From assembly GCF_030913635.1 (NCBI RefSeq), contig NZ_CP133188.1, positions 2,976,001 through 3,040,000 on the forward strand: a stretch of 64,000 nucleotides of DNA. Reading direction: 5' to 3'. The position numbers and the translations under genes were made by a program. This document shows, piece after piece, positions 1 to 7,766 of this stretch (position 1 is the first letter of the stretch; each line of letters opens with the position of its first letter). The notes under the pieces were generated by a model. That model made no database searches. It was given only the letters and a program-made list of their open reading frames with translations, and was not told the DNA's origin. The stretch comes from Sedimentibacter sp. MB35-C1 (GTDB lineage: Bacteria > Bacillota > Clostridia > Tissierellales > Sedimentibacteraceae).

Positions 1-545
1 AAATGAATAATTTCACCAGTTGGAAGCACAACCTCAATTTCTTTTACCTGGTCTCTCATTACCCCGTACCTTACGGCCCTTACGCCACCAGCATTCATTG
101 CAACAAGTCCTCCTACTTGAGCTCCCTCATCACCAGGATGTATAGGAAAATATAAACTTTCATGCTTGCTGAACAGCTCAACCAGCTGAAGCAGCGTCAC
201 TCCTGCTTCACATTCAACAGTCAAGGCAGTTTCATCAACTTCTATTATCTTATTCATTCTTTCTGTTGAGATAATTATACTAGGCATAATTGCAACTGCA
301 GCTCCTGAAAGTGAAGTTCCTCCTCCACGCGCTATAACTGGGATTTTATTTTCGTTGGCATATTTTAGTATTTCAGATACTTCTTCTGAAGACGAAGGCT
401 TTGCAACCACACAGTCTGTACATACCTTTGGCATAACAGCCTTTTCAGTTTGATCTTCACAATAAACAGTAACTTTTTCCGTATCAGTTACAACCCAAGT
501 TTCTCCCACAATTTCATGCATTTTTTCTATGATTTTTTGATCCAT
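1..545 (-). CDS. FAD-linked 2-hydroxyacid oxidase (GlcD/LctD-like), N-terminal part
   Basis: The reading frame starts at an ATG at 545, behind a GGAGGAAAAAA ribosome site, and is still open at the window edge, so only about 181 N-terminal residues are present. They form the start of a PCMH-type FAD-binding domain, with the glycine-rich stretch ARGGGTSLSG and, later, HPGDEGAQVGG and AMNAGGVRAVRYG, as in glycolate oxidase GlcD and the LctD lactate dehydrogenase subunit. Such enzymes oxidise 2-hydroxyacids to 2-oxoacids in the cytoplasm. The gene follows etfB and etfA on the same strand, 61 bases after etfA, so EtfAB is the likely electron partner. The substrate cannot be told from this fragment; D-lactate is the default, and an aromatic or branched 2-hydroxyacid is possible given the T-box upstream. 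Confidence 0.88.
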   Translation of the reverse strand, partial: MDQKIIEKMHEIVGETWVVTDTEKVTVYCEDQTEKAVMPKVCTDCVVAKPSSSEEVSEILKYANENKIPVIARGGGTSLSGAAVAIMPSIIISTERMNKIIEVDETALTVECEAGVTLLQLVELFSKHESLYFPIHPGDEGAQVGGLVAMNAGGVRAVRYGVMRDQVKEIEVVLPTGEIIH

Positions 546-606
546 TTTTTTCCTCCAGTAATATCCATCGTATTAATTAAAAGTTTACTTGCCACGTTTA
601 TTTATA

Positions 607-1620
607 TTATTCCGAGCCTGAAAGGCTGGTATGAATTCCTTTATCTCTTAGCGCATTTATAATTTCCGGCACTATTTTATACATATCTCCTACAATCGAA
701 TAATCAGCAATATTGAATATTGGCGCTGATGGGTCATTATTTATTGCAATTATAATTCCTGATTCCTTCATTCCTGCAATGTGCTGCGGCGCGCCTAATA
801 TTCCACAAGCAATGTAAACCGCAGGTTTCACTCGGTTTCCGCTGTATCCTACCTGGTGCTCTTTTGATATTATTCCTGATTCAACTAATGCTCTTGATGC
901 TCCTACCTCTCCTCCCAGCAGTTCTGCAAGCTCTTTAATCATGTTAAGATCCTCTGAGTTTTTTACAGATGCTCCTGCGGCAACCACAACATTTGCATCA
1001 GCTATATTTATACTGTCCTTCTCAATTTCTTCTAATATTTCAACTGCATTTTGAACCGATTTAACCGGTTCAGCAACAACTACATCGCCTTTCCTATTCT
1101 CATCACGTATTGCTTCATTGAATTCTCTGTATCTTACCGTCGACATCTGAGGATATGCATCAGATTTTATGTGAGCCAGAATATTTTCGCTGAATGCCGG
1201 CCTGATCTGTATTAATTTTTTATCATCATCTATTCTTAAATCTGTGCAATCTGCGGTCAAACCTGTACCTGTCAACGCTGCGATTCTAGGAGCCAGGCTT
1301 CTGCCAAATGCCGTTGCACCGAACAGACAAATTTCAGGTTTTATTTCATCTATTAGGTGGACTGCATTTTCTGCATACAACACCTCGTCAGGTATGCTGA
1401 AAATTTCTTCATCTGATATGTGGTATACCTTGTCGGCTCCTCTGTATATGAGCTCTTGAACATCTATTTCCCCCGGTCCCATTATCAATGCAATTAGATT
1501 GCATTTGAGCTCATCAGCCAATAATCTTCCTTTCCCAAGAAGCTCATATGAAATCTTATGAATTTTTTTGTTTTTCTGTTCGGCAAAAATTAATACTCCG
1601 CTATATTGCTTTTCTGTCAT
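607..1620 (-). CDS. etfA: Electron transfer flavoprotein subunit alpha
   Basis: This 337-residue protein has the two EtfA parts: an N-terminal ETF alpha/beta fold (about residues 5-190) and a C-terminal FAD-binding domain. The latter holds GYSGNRVKPAVYIACG, then GAPQHIAGMK and INNDPSAPIF, the usual FAD-contact segments. With EtfB it makes a heterodimer that carries electrons between a flavin dehydrogenase and other carriers. It lies one base after etfB and 61 bases before the FAD oxidase, the order of lctBCD-type lactate dehydrogenase operons. As I remember it, LctC of Acetobacterium has an extra N-terminal iron-sulphur domain; this protein has none, having the length of ordinary EtfA, so electron bifurcation cannot be assumed. 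The ATG at 1620 follows GAGGCATAAC. Confidence 0.95.
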   Translation of the reverse strand: MTEKQYSGVLIFAEQKNKKIHKISYELLGKGRLLADELKCNLIALIMGPGEIDVQELIYRGADKVYHISDEEIFSIPDEVLYAENAVHLIDEIKPEICLFGATAFGRSLAPRIAALTGTGLTADCTDLRIDDDKKLIQIRPAFSENILAHIKSDAYPQMSTVRYREFNEAIRDENRKGDVVVAEPVKSVQNAVEILEEIEKDSINIADANVVVAAGASVKNSEDLNMIKELAELLGGEVGASRALVESGIISKEHQVGYSGNRVKPAVYIACGILGAPQHIAGMKESGIIIAINNDPSAPIFNIADYSIVGDMYKIVPEIINALRDKGIHTSLSGSE

Positions 1621-1621
1621 G

Positions 1622-2425
1622 TTATGCCTCCTTAAGAATCTTTCTTTCTTTTAAAACGTTTAATATATCCGTTACTACCTTTTCATCACATTCGGAATAT
1701 AATCTGCCTTCTCTGGTTGATTCAGGAGGCATTTCTATTTTCTTCACCTTTGTGGGTGAACCTTTAGCTCCTATTTTGTCTTTATTAATAAACTCACTTA
1801 TATCTTCATAGCTCCATTTGACTATTTCAGCCTTGCGTGCTTTCATTTTGTTTTTAAATGACGGAAGTCTGGGACTGTTTACGTCTTTTGTTACAGTCAG
1901 CAATATGGGATAAGCTCCTCTTTTTAAATACCGACTTTCCCAAACTGCACTTACAGCTTCTATGCTTTTTTCGGAGCACCTTTCTATTAACTCAACATTG
2001 CTTATATGGGGTATTCCTAGATAACCTGCAATCTCAGGTCCTACCTGACCGGTATCTCCGTCAACAGTCTGTATGCCAGCAATTATTAAATCGTATTCCC
2101 CTATTTTTTTAATACCAGAAGACAGTATACACGATGTGGCCTTTACATCTGATCCGCCAAATTTCATGTCTGTAAGAAGAATTCCCTCATCTGCGCCTCG
2201 TGCAATTGCTTCTCTCAATGCTTCTTCAGCTTGAGGAGGTCCCATTGTCAGTGCTGTAATGCTGGCATTTATATTTTCCTTAATTTGAAGCGCAGCCTCC
2301 AGCGCATTAAGATCAAAGGGATTAATTTCTGTGCCCGCCGAAGATCTGTCAATTCTTCCTTTTTCTCTGTCAAATCTGACCTTTTCCATATCAGGTACTT
2401 GTTTTACTAGTACTATTATTTTCAT
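1622..2425 (-). CDS. etfB: Electron transfer flavoprotein subunit beta
   Basis: A 267-residue EtfB. It begins MKIIVLVKQVPD, the classic EtfB start, and carries NPFDLNALEAALQ and DGDTGQVGPEIAGYLG, the AMP/FAD-binding loop region. It pairs with the EtfA encoded one base downstream. The gene is 70 bases after the YkvI-type carrier with no terminator that I can see between them, so it is probably part of the T-box-controlled transcript. The start at 2425 is preceded by GGGAGG at good spacing. In family terms the complex feeds or takes electrons from the adjacent FAD oxidase; which direction and whether ferredoxin takes part are not visible. Confidence 0.95.
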   Translation of the reverse strand: MKIIVLVKQVPDMEKVRFDREKGRIDRSSAGTEINPFDLNALEAALQIKENINASITALTMGPPQAEEALREAIARGADEGILLTDMKFGGSDVKATSCILSSGIKKIGEYDLIIAGIQTVDGDTGQVGPEIAGYLGIPHISNVELIERCSEKSIEAVSAVWESRYLKRGAYPILLTVTKDVNSPRLPSFKNKMKARKAEIVKWSYEDISEFINKDKIGAKGSPTKVKKIEMPPESTREGRLYSECDEKVVTDILNVLKERKILKEA

Positions 2426-2495
2426 TTGAACCTCCCGATGTATAGTTATCAGGAAGGAATCTCTAAACTATCAAAAAATTCCTCCTGAAACTGAT

Positions 2496-3659
2496 TTACT
2501 TGTTTAATAATTTCATCTCTTTATTTCTTTTTATTCCAACAACAATGAACGGAAACATTACTACAAATATTGAAAAATATCCAAGGTACTTATATCCCAC
2601 ATTAATTATCTGAGCTATTCCAAAGCTGGCAACAATGACATCCAAAATCAACATTACCAGAACTATAAACAAATTTCTGCTCCTTTCGGATTTTATATTT
2701 CTTACAAGGATCTGCTTTCCTCCAAACCTTACTACAAGTGAAAAAGCAAAAGTAATTATCGTTGACACTGAAGCCATAACAACAAACAATACATATACAC
2801 TCTCAAGAACGGGCATTCCCAGCTGCTGTACTATATAGAAATTAGGAAGAAGACTATTAATTGATTCCGGCTGAAATCCGTAGTTAACAAGCGCTATAAA
2901 AGCCAGCATTAATCCATTCAAAACCGTTCCAAGCACCGCCGCCTTCATGGAATCTTTTCTTGAATCCAAACCTTCAGATACCGATATGCAGTTCCCTATT
3001 ATGCCAGTTGACTGAAACCCCGCATAAGAAATTGCAATCCAAATGCCTCCTACAATGTGGAAGTCTGAAAAAGATGTAGATGCCCAATTAGATGCGATAG
3101 TTCCGCTGCTTAGCTTTATCCCAAGTGTAACTATGATTGCAAGTATAACAAGAATTCCAAGTGTAAGTCCTGTAGATGCTGCTTTAACCAGCTCTGCACC
3201 ATAAATAACAAGCGCAACCGAAACTATAACCAATATTATTGTACCTGTCCACATACTCAGTCCGAAAAACTGCTCAAGCAGCTTGGCACTTGTTGCAATA
3301 CAAAGCCCAGGCGCCAAAAGACATGTCACGAGAAAGCAGATTTCAAAAAAAGTACTGAATAATTTTTCGTAGGGATGAAAAAACTTATTTGTAAAAGTTT
3401 TAAAATCATGTATCTTGTTCACTCTTGAATATTCCAATGCAAAATATATTGCCAATGCCAGCAATGACATTGCTATTATAGGTGTAAATATGCCCAGTTT
3501 ACCATAAGCTGCATAATATGATACCACCTGTTTTCCTGATGCCACACCAGGACCCACATGTGTTCCGAACCACACAGCAGCAATACCTATGAATGTCGGT
3601 ACTATAGACTTTCGCTTTTTTTGTGTGATGTTTTCCTTGTCTCCCAAATTGATATCCAT
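2496..3659 (-). CDS. YkvI-family membrane carrier, T-box controlled
   Basis: A 387-residue hydrophobic protein with about ten membrane segments and a short charged N-terminus. The first membrane segment holds GTHVGPGVASGKQV, the glycine-rich motif of the YkvI family, which belongs to the APC-like carriers; members have no settled substrate. It is the first gene after the T-box leader and terminator at 3727-4018, so its expression should rise when one tRNA is uncharged. That argues for import of an amino acid or a close derivative. A second member of the same family is encoded at 8817-9875, next to a 2-hydroxyacid dehydrogenase. The start at 3659 follows AGAGGAG. Function as an amino acid or 2-hydroxyacid carrier is inference. 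Confidence 0.8.
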   Translation of the reverse strand: MDINLGDKENITQKKRKSIVPTFIGIAAVWFGTHVGPGVASGKQVVSYYAAYGKLGIFTPIIAMSLLALAIYFALEYSRVNKIHDFKTFTNKFFHPYEKLFSTFFEICFLVTCLLAPGLCIATSAKLLEQFFGLSMWTGTIILVIVSVALVIYGAELVKAASTGLTLGILVILAIIVTLGIKLSSGTIASNWASTSFSDFHIVGGIWIAISYAGFQSTGIIGNCISVSEGLDSRKDSMKAAVLGTVLNGLMLAFIALVNYGFQPESINSLLPNFYIVQQLGMPVLESVYVLFVVMASVSTIITFAFSLVVRFGGKQILVRNIKSERSRNLFIVLVMLILDVIVASFGIAQIINVGYKYLGYFSIFVVMFPFIVVGIKRNKEMKLLNK

Positions 3660-3726
3660 TTATTGCTCCTCTAATTTAAATTTATAAATTTATATAATAA
3701 CTTTGGCCAAAGTCTATATATTGAAT

Positions 3727-3787
3727 AAAAAAAATCTTTCATTCCTATAAACACATTTGAATTCAACTGTGCTTATAGGGACGAAAG
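3727..3787 (-). terminator. T-box regulated intrinsic terminator
   Basis: On the minus strand CTTTCGTCCCTATAAGCACA pairs, with a few mismatches, with TGTGTTTATAGGAATGAAAG, followed by ATTTTTTTTA. The left arm begins directly after the T-box, so formation of the antiterminator would block it. Confidence 0.9.
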
Positions 3788-4018
3788 ATTCCGCGGTACC
3801 ACCCTTATTATGATATAAATATCATCACTTCAAAGTCTAACAACTTCTAACTCTGTAACGTGAGTTCACGCATCCGTCTACTCGGTTCCCCTTTGAACAG
3901 ACATGCTCAACAGTGAATATTACATATTTCTTCCGCTACCGGTTCACACCATCACCGACTCTCTGTAAACGACTAAAATATCTTTCTCTGCTTCAACGCA
4001 TATAATATTTTTTTGATA
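3727..4018 (-). ncRNA. T-box riboswitch leader
   Basis: On the minus strand the 14-base T-box AGGGTGGTACCGCG lies at 3805-3792. Upstream is a Stem I whose base pairs TTGAAgCAGA (3996-3987) with TCTGTTCAA, and whose tip carries AGAGAGTCGGTGATGG, as in class I T-boxes. An intrinsic terminator (3727-3787) overlaps the T-box 3' part, giving the normal antiterminator/terminator switch. A promoter sits just upstream. The leader ends 68 bases before the YkvI-type carrier gene. The likely specifier is UUC (Phe) in AATATTCACTG, but the specifier loop was folded by eye, so the amino acid is uncertain. Confidence 0.93.
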
Positions 4019-4024
4019 TTTGTA

Positions 4025-4053
4025 ATAATAATTCATTTGCTTTTGTTTGTCAA
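4025..4053 (-). promoter_or_regulatory. Sigma-A type promoter for T-box transcript
   Basis: Minus strand: TTGACA (4053-4048), 17-base spacer, TATTAT (4030-4025). A start near 4018 would give a leader that begins about 22 bases before the Stem I base of the T-box. Confidence 0.75.
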
Positions 4054-4080
4054 TATGTTTTTTTATTATTATTAAAATTA

Positions 4081-4133
4081 ATTTAAAAAGAACCCGCAAG
4101 CTGACATTTTAATTTTCTCCAGTCTTGCAGGTT
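4081..4133 (-). terminator. Intrinsic terminator after DUF2892 gene
   Basis: Minus strand: AACCTGCAAGACTG, a loop of about 20 bases, then CAGCTTGCGGGTT and CTTTTTAAAT. It ends the transcript of the gene at 4190-4642. Confidence 0.7.
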
Positions 4134-4189
4134 CCCTGTGGGTTTTTATGTAAAAGTCATATATCGATACCGGCGATTAAATAAATTTA

Positions 4190-4642
4190 TTATTTTTCAG
4201 CAACGCTGTGCAATTCTTCAACATTTGCTGATTTTACAGAAAAGTCATCTCTCAACATCTTGTATACGATTTTTTCATTATTTATTTCTTCAGAAGTTCT
4301 GATTCCCAATTTCCTTATTATAGGAACAGAAGGGCACCATCCTTGCAAAGCATGCTGCATCAAAAATAAACCTGCTGTTCCCGAAAGCATAAACCAATAT
4401 TTTTTATTTGTTGTTAGTCCTATAATAGTGCTTGCAAGAACTATACTTGCTGCACGTACTTCGATAATCCTGTCTATGTCCCATTCGCTATTTAACTTAT
4501 CAATGTTGTCAGACAATATCTTGTCACTGCTGTTTTTATATATGTTTATCCTTCTTAATGTATTATTTTTTATATTTGCATTTGTGGCTGAATTTGTATT
4601 TAATGCTATTCTTTTTGTTGTAGGTGGAAATATTTTTTTCAT
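4190..4642 (-). CDS. DUF2892 (YgaP-like) membrane protein
   Basis: A 150-residue protein. Residues about 50-140 match the DUF2892 pattern: DRIIEVRAASIVLAS, two short membrane segments, then HALQGWCPSVPI with the usual CP, and LGIRTSEEI. DUF2892 proteins resemble the membrane tail of YgaP; their role is unknown, though they often sit near rhodanese or sulphur genes. The first 50 or so residues are polar and asparagine-rich, with no clear family match. The gene is separated by 77 bases from the upstream hydroxyacid dehydrogenase, with a CGTAG-TATT-CTACG inverted repeat (4660-4673) just ahead of its GGAGTG ribosome site. A terminator follows the gene, so it is probably its own unit. Confidence 0.75.
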   Translation of the reverse strand: MKKIFPPTTKRIALNTNSATNANIKNNTLRRINIYKNSSDKILSDNIDKLNSEWDIDRIIEVRAASIVLASTIIGLTTNKKYWFMLSGTAGLFLMQHALQGWCPSVPIIRKLGIRTSEEINNEKIVYKMLRDDFSVKSANVEELHSVAEK

Positions 4643-4719
4643 ATAATCACTCCTTTTTACGTAGTATTCTACGAAAAAAAGATAAAATACGCGTATATTT
4701 CTGCCATAAAAATCCTTTT

Positions 4720-5688
4720 TTACTTCAGCTCAGGCACTACATTTGGCGGAACTTCTTTAAATAGCGCTTTAACCAGATTTTGAGCTGCGAGCATTGCCAT
4801 ATCATCCCTAGTTTTTTTTGTGGCAGACCCTATATGAGGAAGTAAAACAACATTGTCCATATTAAGCAGAGGATTGCATTTATCAATTGGTTCCTGTTCA
4901 TATACGTCGAGACCTGCTCCCAATATTTTCTTATTTTTCAGTGCCTCTATTAATGCTTTTTCATTTACGGTTGATCCTCTCGACGCATTAATAAATATAG
5001 CATCGTCCTTCATCATGTTAAATTGCTCTTTATCAATCATGTGATAAGTTTCATCTGTCAAGGCTGTCATTATCAAAATAAAATCACTTTTTTGGAGAAG
5101 CATGTTAAGATCTGCATACTTTACGCCCATTGTTTTTTCAGCTTCAATCTTTCTTGACCTGTTGTAATACAATACATCCATATTAAATCCGTAACGTGCT
5201 CTTTTGGCCACATCTTCTCCTATTCTTCCCATTCCTATGATGCCCAGGGTCGCATGGTGAACATCTTTTCCAAACATTTCTTCAGATTCAGCCGAGTTCC
5301 ACATTCCTTCTCTTACATATCTATCCATCTGTACAACTTTTCTGGCAGTTGAAAGAATAAGTGCAAAAACCAAATCAGCAACAGTATCATTAAGAACGCC
5401 AGGAGTATTAGTACCAATAATATTTCTTTTTTTCATGGCTTGTATATCAAAATTATTGTAACCTACAGAAATATTACTGACTACCTTCAGCTTAGGTGCA
5501 TGTTCAAGAAAATTTTCATCTACCCTTGTACCTACCGTAAGCAGCCCTTCCTTGTCTTTAAGCTTAACAATAAGTTCGTCGTAGCTTTCTATGCCGTTTC
5601 CCTCATACTTTTCGTAATCACAGTGCTGTCCTATGTACTCTTCCACAAAATGTGGTATTTTTTTTGCAATATATACCTTTGGTTTCAT
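4720..5688 (-). CDS. D-2-hydroxyacid dehydrogenase (glyoxylate/hydroxypyruvate reductase type)
   Basis: A 322-residue NAD(P)-dependent D-isomer-specific 2-hydroxyacid dehydrogenase. The substrate-binding part has SNISVGYNNFD; the Rossmann motif is GIIGMGRIGEDVA (about 150); the catalytic Arg lies in INASRGSTVNE, the Glu in DVYEQEP, and the His in LPHIGSAT. After the first strand of the nucleotide site it has NRSRK, which suggests NADP preference. It most resembles the GhrB/2-ketogluconate reductase group. It would interconvert 2-oxoacids and 2-hydroxyacids in the cytoplasm. A more distant second copy is encoded at 7767-8729. The start at 5688 follows AAGGGGTGGACG. The true substrate is not readable. 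Confidence 0.9.
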   Translation of the reverse strand: MKPKVYIAKKIPHFVEEYIGQHCDYEKYEGNGIESYDELIVKLKDKEGLLTVGTRVDENFLEHAPKLKVVSNISVGYNNFDIQAMKKRNIIGTNTPGVLNDTVADLVFALILSTARKVVQMDRYVREGMWNSAESEEMFGKDVHHATLGIIGMGRIGEDVAKRARYGFNMDVLYYNRSRKIEAEKTMGVKYADLNMLLQKSDFILIMTALTDETYHMIDKEQFNMMKDDAIFINASRGSTVNEKALIEALKNKKILGAGLDVYEQEPIDKCNPLLNMDNVVLLPHIGSATKKTRDDMAMLAAQNLVKALFKEVPPNVVPELK

Positions 5689-5760
5689 CGTCCACCCCTT
5701 ATGATTTTAATGTAGCTTATTATAACATTTTAATGTAATTTTCTCAATATTTTGGCAAAT

Positions 5761-6495
5761 TTATTTGATAAAGCTTCTCCGCATATTAAGTGCGGTCAAC
5801 CTCTGTATGTCATAAAAGAAATTATGCATTAAACCTGCTGTTGTCTTTTGAGCTACAACCAGCACTATGGAAGTAATTTTATTGAATCTTATATGTTCAT
5901 TATTAATGCAGGAATATTTACGATATGTCTCCAGCGCTTTTTTAGTGTTAAAAAATATATACCCCTCAACCGTATTTAGATATATTCCCCCTTTTTCAAC
6001 TTTAAATTTCTGATGCTTATTGTACATTTTTATAACCCAGTTTTCGTAAGATCGATGGCTGTGCAAAAGTTCCACATTAGCATGCTGAGGAATAGTCAAA
6101 TCCTGTATAAGGTGACATGATGCTCCAAGAAAAAACATTGCAGTTTTCACATCCCCAGCCATATATTCCCTTATTGCTCTGTTATAATATGACAGGCATT
6201 CTATTTTTGCATTGCTGTTTCCATACAACCCTCTTTTAGTATTAGGGTTAAAAAAATGATTACTGCTTTTAAAATCCTGATCAGCCCATACAACCCCTTC
6301 ATTTATATTTACAGCATACTTGCTCAGCATCCTGTAAATATTTTCATGCCCGTCTTTTTTTAATATTTCTAATGCCTGATTGTTTATAAATTTATGTACT
6401 ATGCATTCTGTTTTTACAACTTTCTTTTTTAAAGGATTGACTGCCTTAACTACCTTTTTGTACAAATATCCGTATGATTTTTCAATAGCTCCCAT
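5761..6495 (-). CDS. Zinc-dependent phospholipase C-like protein, short form
   Basis: A 244-residue protein that matches the catalytic domain of clostridial alpha-toxin and Bacillus PLC. Probable zinc ligands can be read in order: the His of CIVHKFINNQA, the Asp of WADQDFKSSNHFFNP, His and Asp of CHLIQDLTIPQHANV, and His plus Glu of HSHRSYENW. Differences from toxins are clear: I see no signal peptide, no N-terminal Trp ligand of the mature toxin, and no C-terminal PLAT lipid-binding domain. Such short forms are common in clostridial genomes and their substrate is not known. It may act inside the cell or leave by another route. The gene stands alone; the start at 6495 follows GGAAGGCAGTT. Confidence 0.8.
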   Translation of the reverse strand: MGAIEKSYGYLYKKVVKAVNPLKKKVVKTECIVHKFINNQALEILKKDGHENIYRMLSKYAVNINEGVVWADQDFKSSNHFFNPNTKRGLYGNSNAKIECLSYYNRAIREYMAGDVKTAMFFLGASCHLIQDLTIPQHANVELLHSHRSYENWVIKMYNKHQKFKVEKGGIYLNTVEGYIFFNTKKALETYRKYSCINNEHIRFNKITSIVLVVAQKTTAGLMHNFFYDIQRLTALNMRRSFIK

Positions 6496-6609
6496 AACTG
6501 CCTTCCATATGTTAATTTATGATTATTTTGTTCATGTTTTTTTCTATTATCCTCTAATATAATCAAAAAAGAATTTTCCGCATTTACAAAAAATTCTTAA
6601 TTATTGTTT

Positions 6610-7530
6610 TTATTTGTTTATTGTTATTGAGTATGTTCTGTCTTGAATTCCTTCCTTGGACACTGTTATTTTAACAACCGTACTTTCCAATTCAGCCAGC
6701 TTGACTTCTGCCGTACAAACAATACCACCTTCTATATCTGATGCTGTACTCACAATTATTTCTGAACCTTCTGTATCCGAATCAAAATTAATTACCGTTC
6801 CTTTCACCGTGTCAGCTACAAATACAATCTTTGAAGTATCTTGTGATGCATTTGCATTATATACAGTTTTTTCTTCATCAAAAGCCTGGTTCATTTCTGC
6901 ACCTTCTATTGATAATTCAGATATTACGGCATATTCAACATCCCTATTTATCGATCTGTCTAATGTTACCAACACTTCTGCTCTCGTTATGTAATTATTA
7001 GGATTAAAGTTACTATCGTTATCTCCGATCATGTATCCATTACTTGCAACTGCACCAACGTAATCAATCGCCCATTCAGCAATATAATTCTTGTCTGAAA
7101 ACACAGATACATCTCTACTGCCTGAAATGTTATTTATTCTGCAGATAACAGCCGCAACTTCCTGTCTTGATACTTCATCTGAAGGTCTTACTTCTCCATT
7201 ATCATCTCCCACAATATATCCAGCCTTAACAGCCTTTTGTATTTCTAAGTAATACCATTCACTCCCGTCAATATCATTAAATTCTACTTCTGCAGTTTCT
7301 TCAAAACCATATGCTTTGTTTACCATGGTAATGAATTCAGCTCTAGTTATAGAATTATTCGGTTTGAAAGAACCATCTTCATACCCTGATATTCTTTTTT
7401 CATTAAACCATTTTTGTATAGTTTCTCCAGCCCAATGATCAGTATAATCAAATCCAAAAGCAGGAGCTGTTAACATTAATAATACAATCATGGCTGTTCC
7501 TATTAACATCATAAATTTTCTATTAATCAT
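6610..7530 (-). CDS. S-layer homology (SLH) protein with cadherin-like tail
   Basis: A 306-residue exported protein. Residues 1-27 are a signal peptide ending near APAFGFDY. Three SLH repeats follow, with typical pieces GYEDGSFKPNNSITRAEF, GDDNGEVRPSDEVSRQE and GDNDSNFNPNNYITRAE, so it should bind the pyruvylated secondary wall polymer. The last 100 or so residues form a beta-rich domain ending in RTYSITINK, like the cadherin-like beta-sandwich (Pfam PF12733). Its role is structural or unknown. It is monocistronic and diverges from the dehydrogenase gene at 7767. The start at 7530 has AAGGGGACATAA before it. Confidence 0.92.
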   Translation of the reverse strand: MINRKFMMLIGTAMIVLLMLTAPAFGFDYTDHWAGETIQKWFNEKRISGYEDGSFKPNNSITRAEFITMVNKAYGFEETAEVEFNDIDGSEWYYLEIQKAVKAGYIVGDDNGEVRPSDEVSRQEVAAVICRINNISGSRDVSVFSDKNYIAEWAIDYVGAVASNGYMIGDNDSNFNPNNYITRAEVLVTLDRSINRDVEYAVISELSIEGAEMNQAFDEEKTVYNANASQDTSKIVFVADTVKGTVINFDSDTEGSEIIVSTASDIEGGIVCTAEVKLAELESTVVKITVSKEGIQDRTYSITINK

Positions 7531-7710
7531 TTATGTCCCCTTACAAACAATCTATCTAATTTATTCTTATTTTCGCACGTTCAACATTGAAAGTCAAAAC
7601 ACTAAATATGTAAGTTATAAAAATAATTACCACCATCTGAAAAAATTAGTCTGTTTATCTGACAATTTTTTTATAATATTGGCATTCTACATGACAAGTA
7701 TCTGGTTATC

Positions 7711-7739
7711 TTGCAAAGCCCAGCAATATTTAATATAAT
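7711..7739 (+). promoter_or_regulatory. Promoter for 7767 operon
   Basis: TTGCAA at 7711-7716, a 17-base spacer and TATAAT at 7734-7739. A start near 7746 leaves a leader of about 20 bases with the ribosome site AGGAGG ahead of ATG 7767. Confidence 0.75.
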
Positions 7740-7766
7740 GTTTAAAATAGTACATAGGAGGTACTT

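Noticed and set aside
607-1620. Calling EtfA a bifurcating LctC
   Set aside because: No N-terminal iron-sulphur cluster Cys motif is present; length is that of ordinary EtfA.
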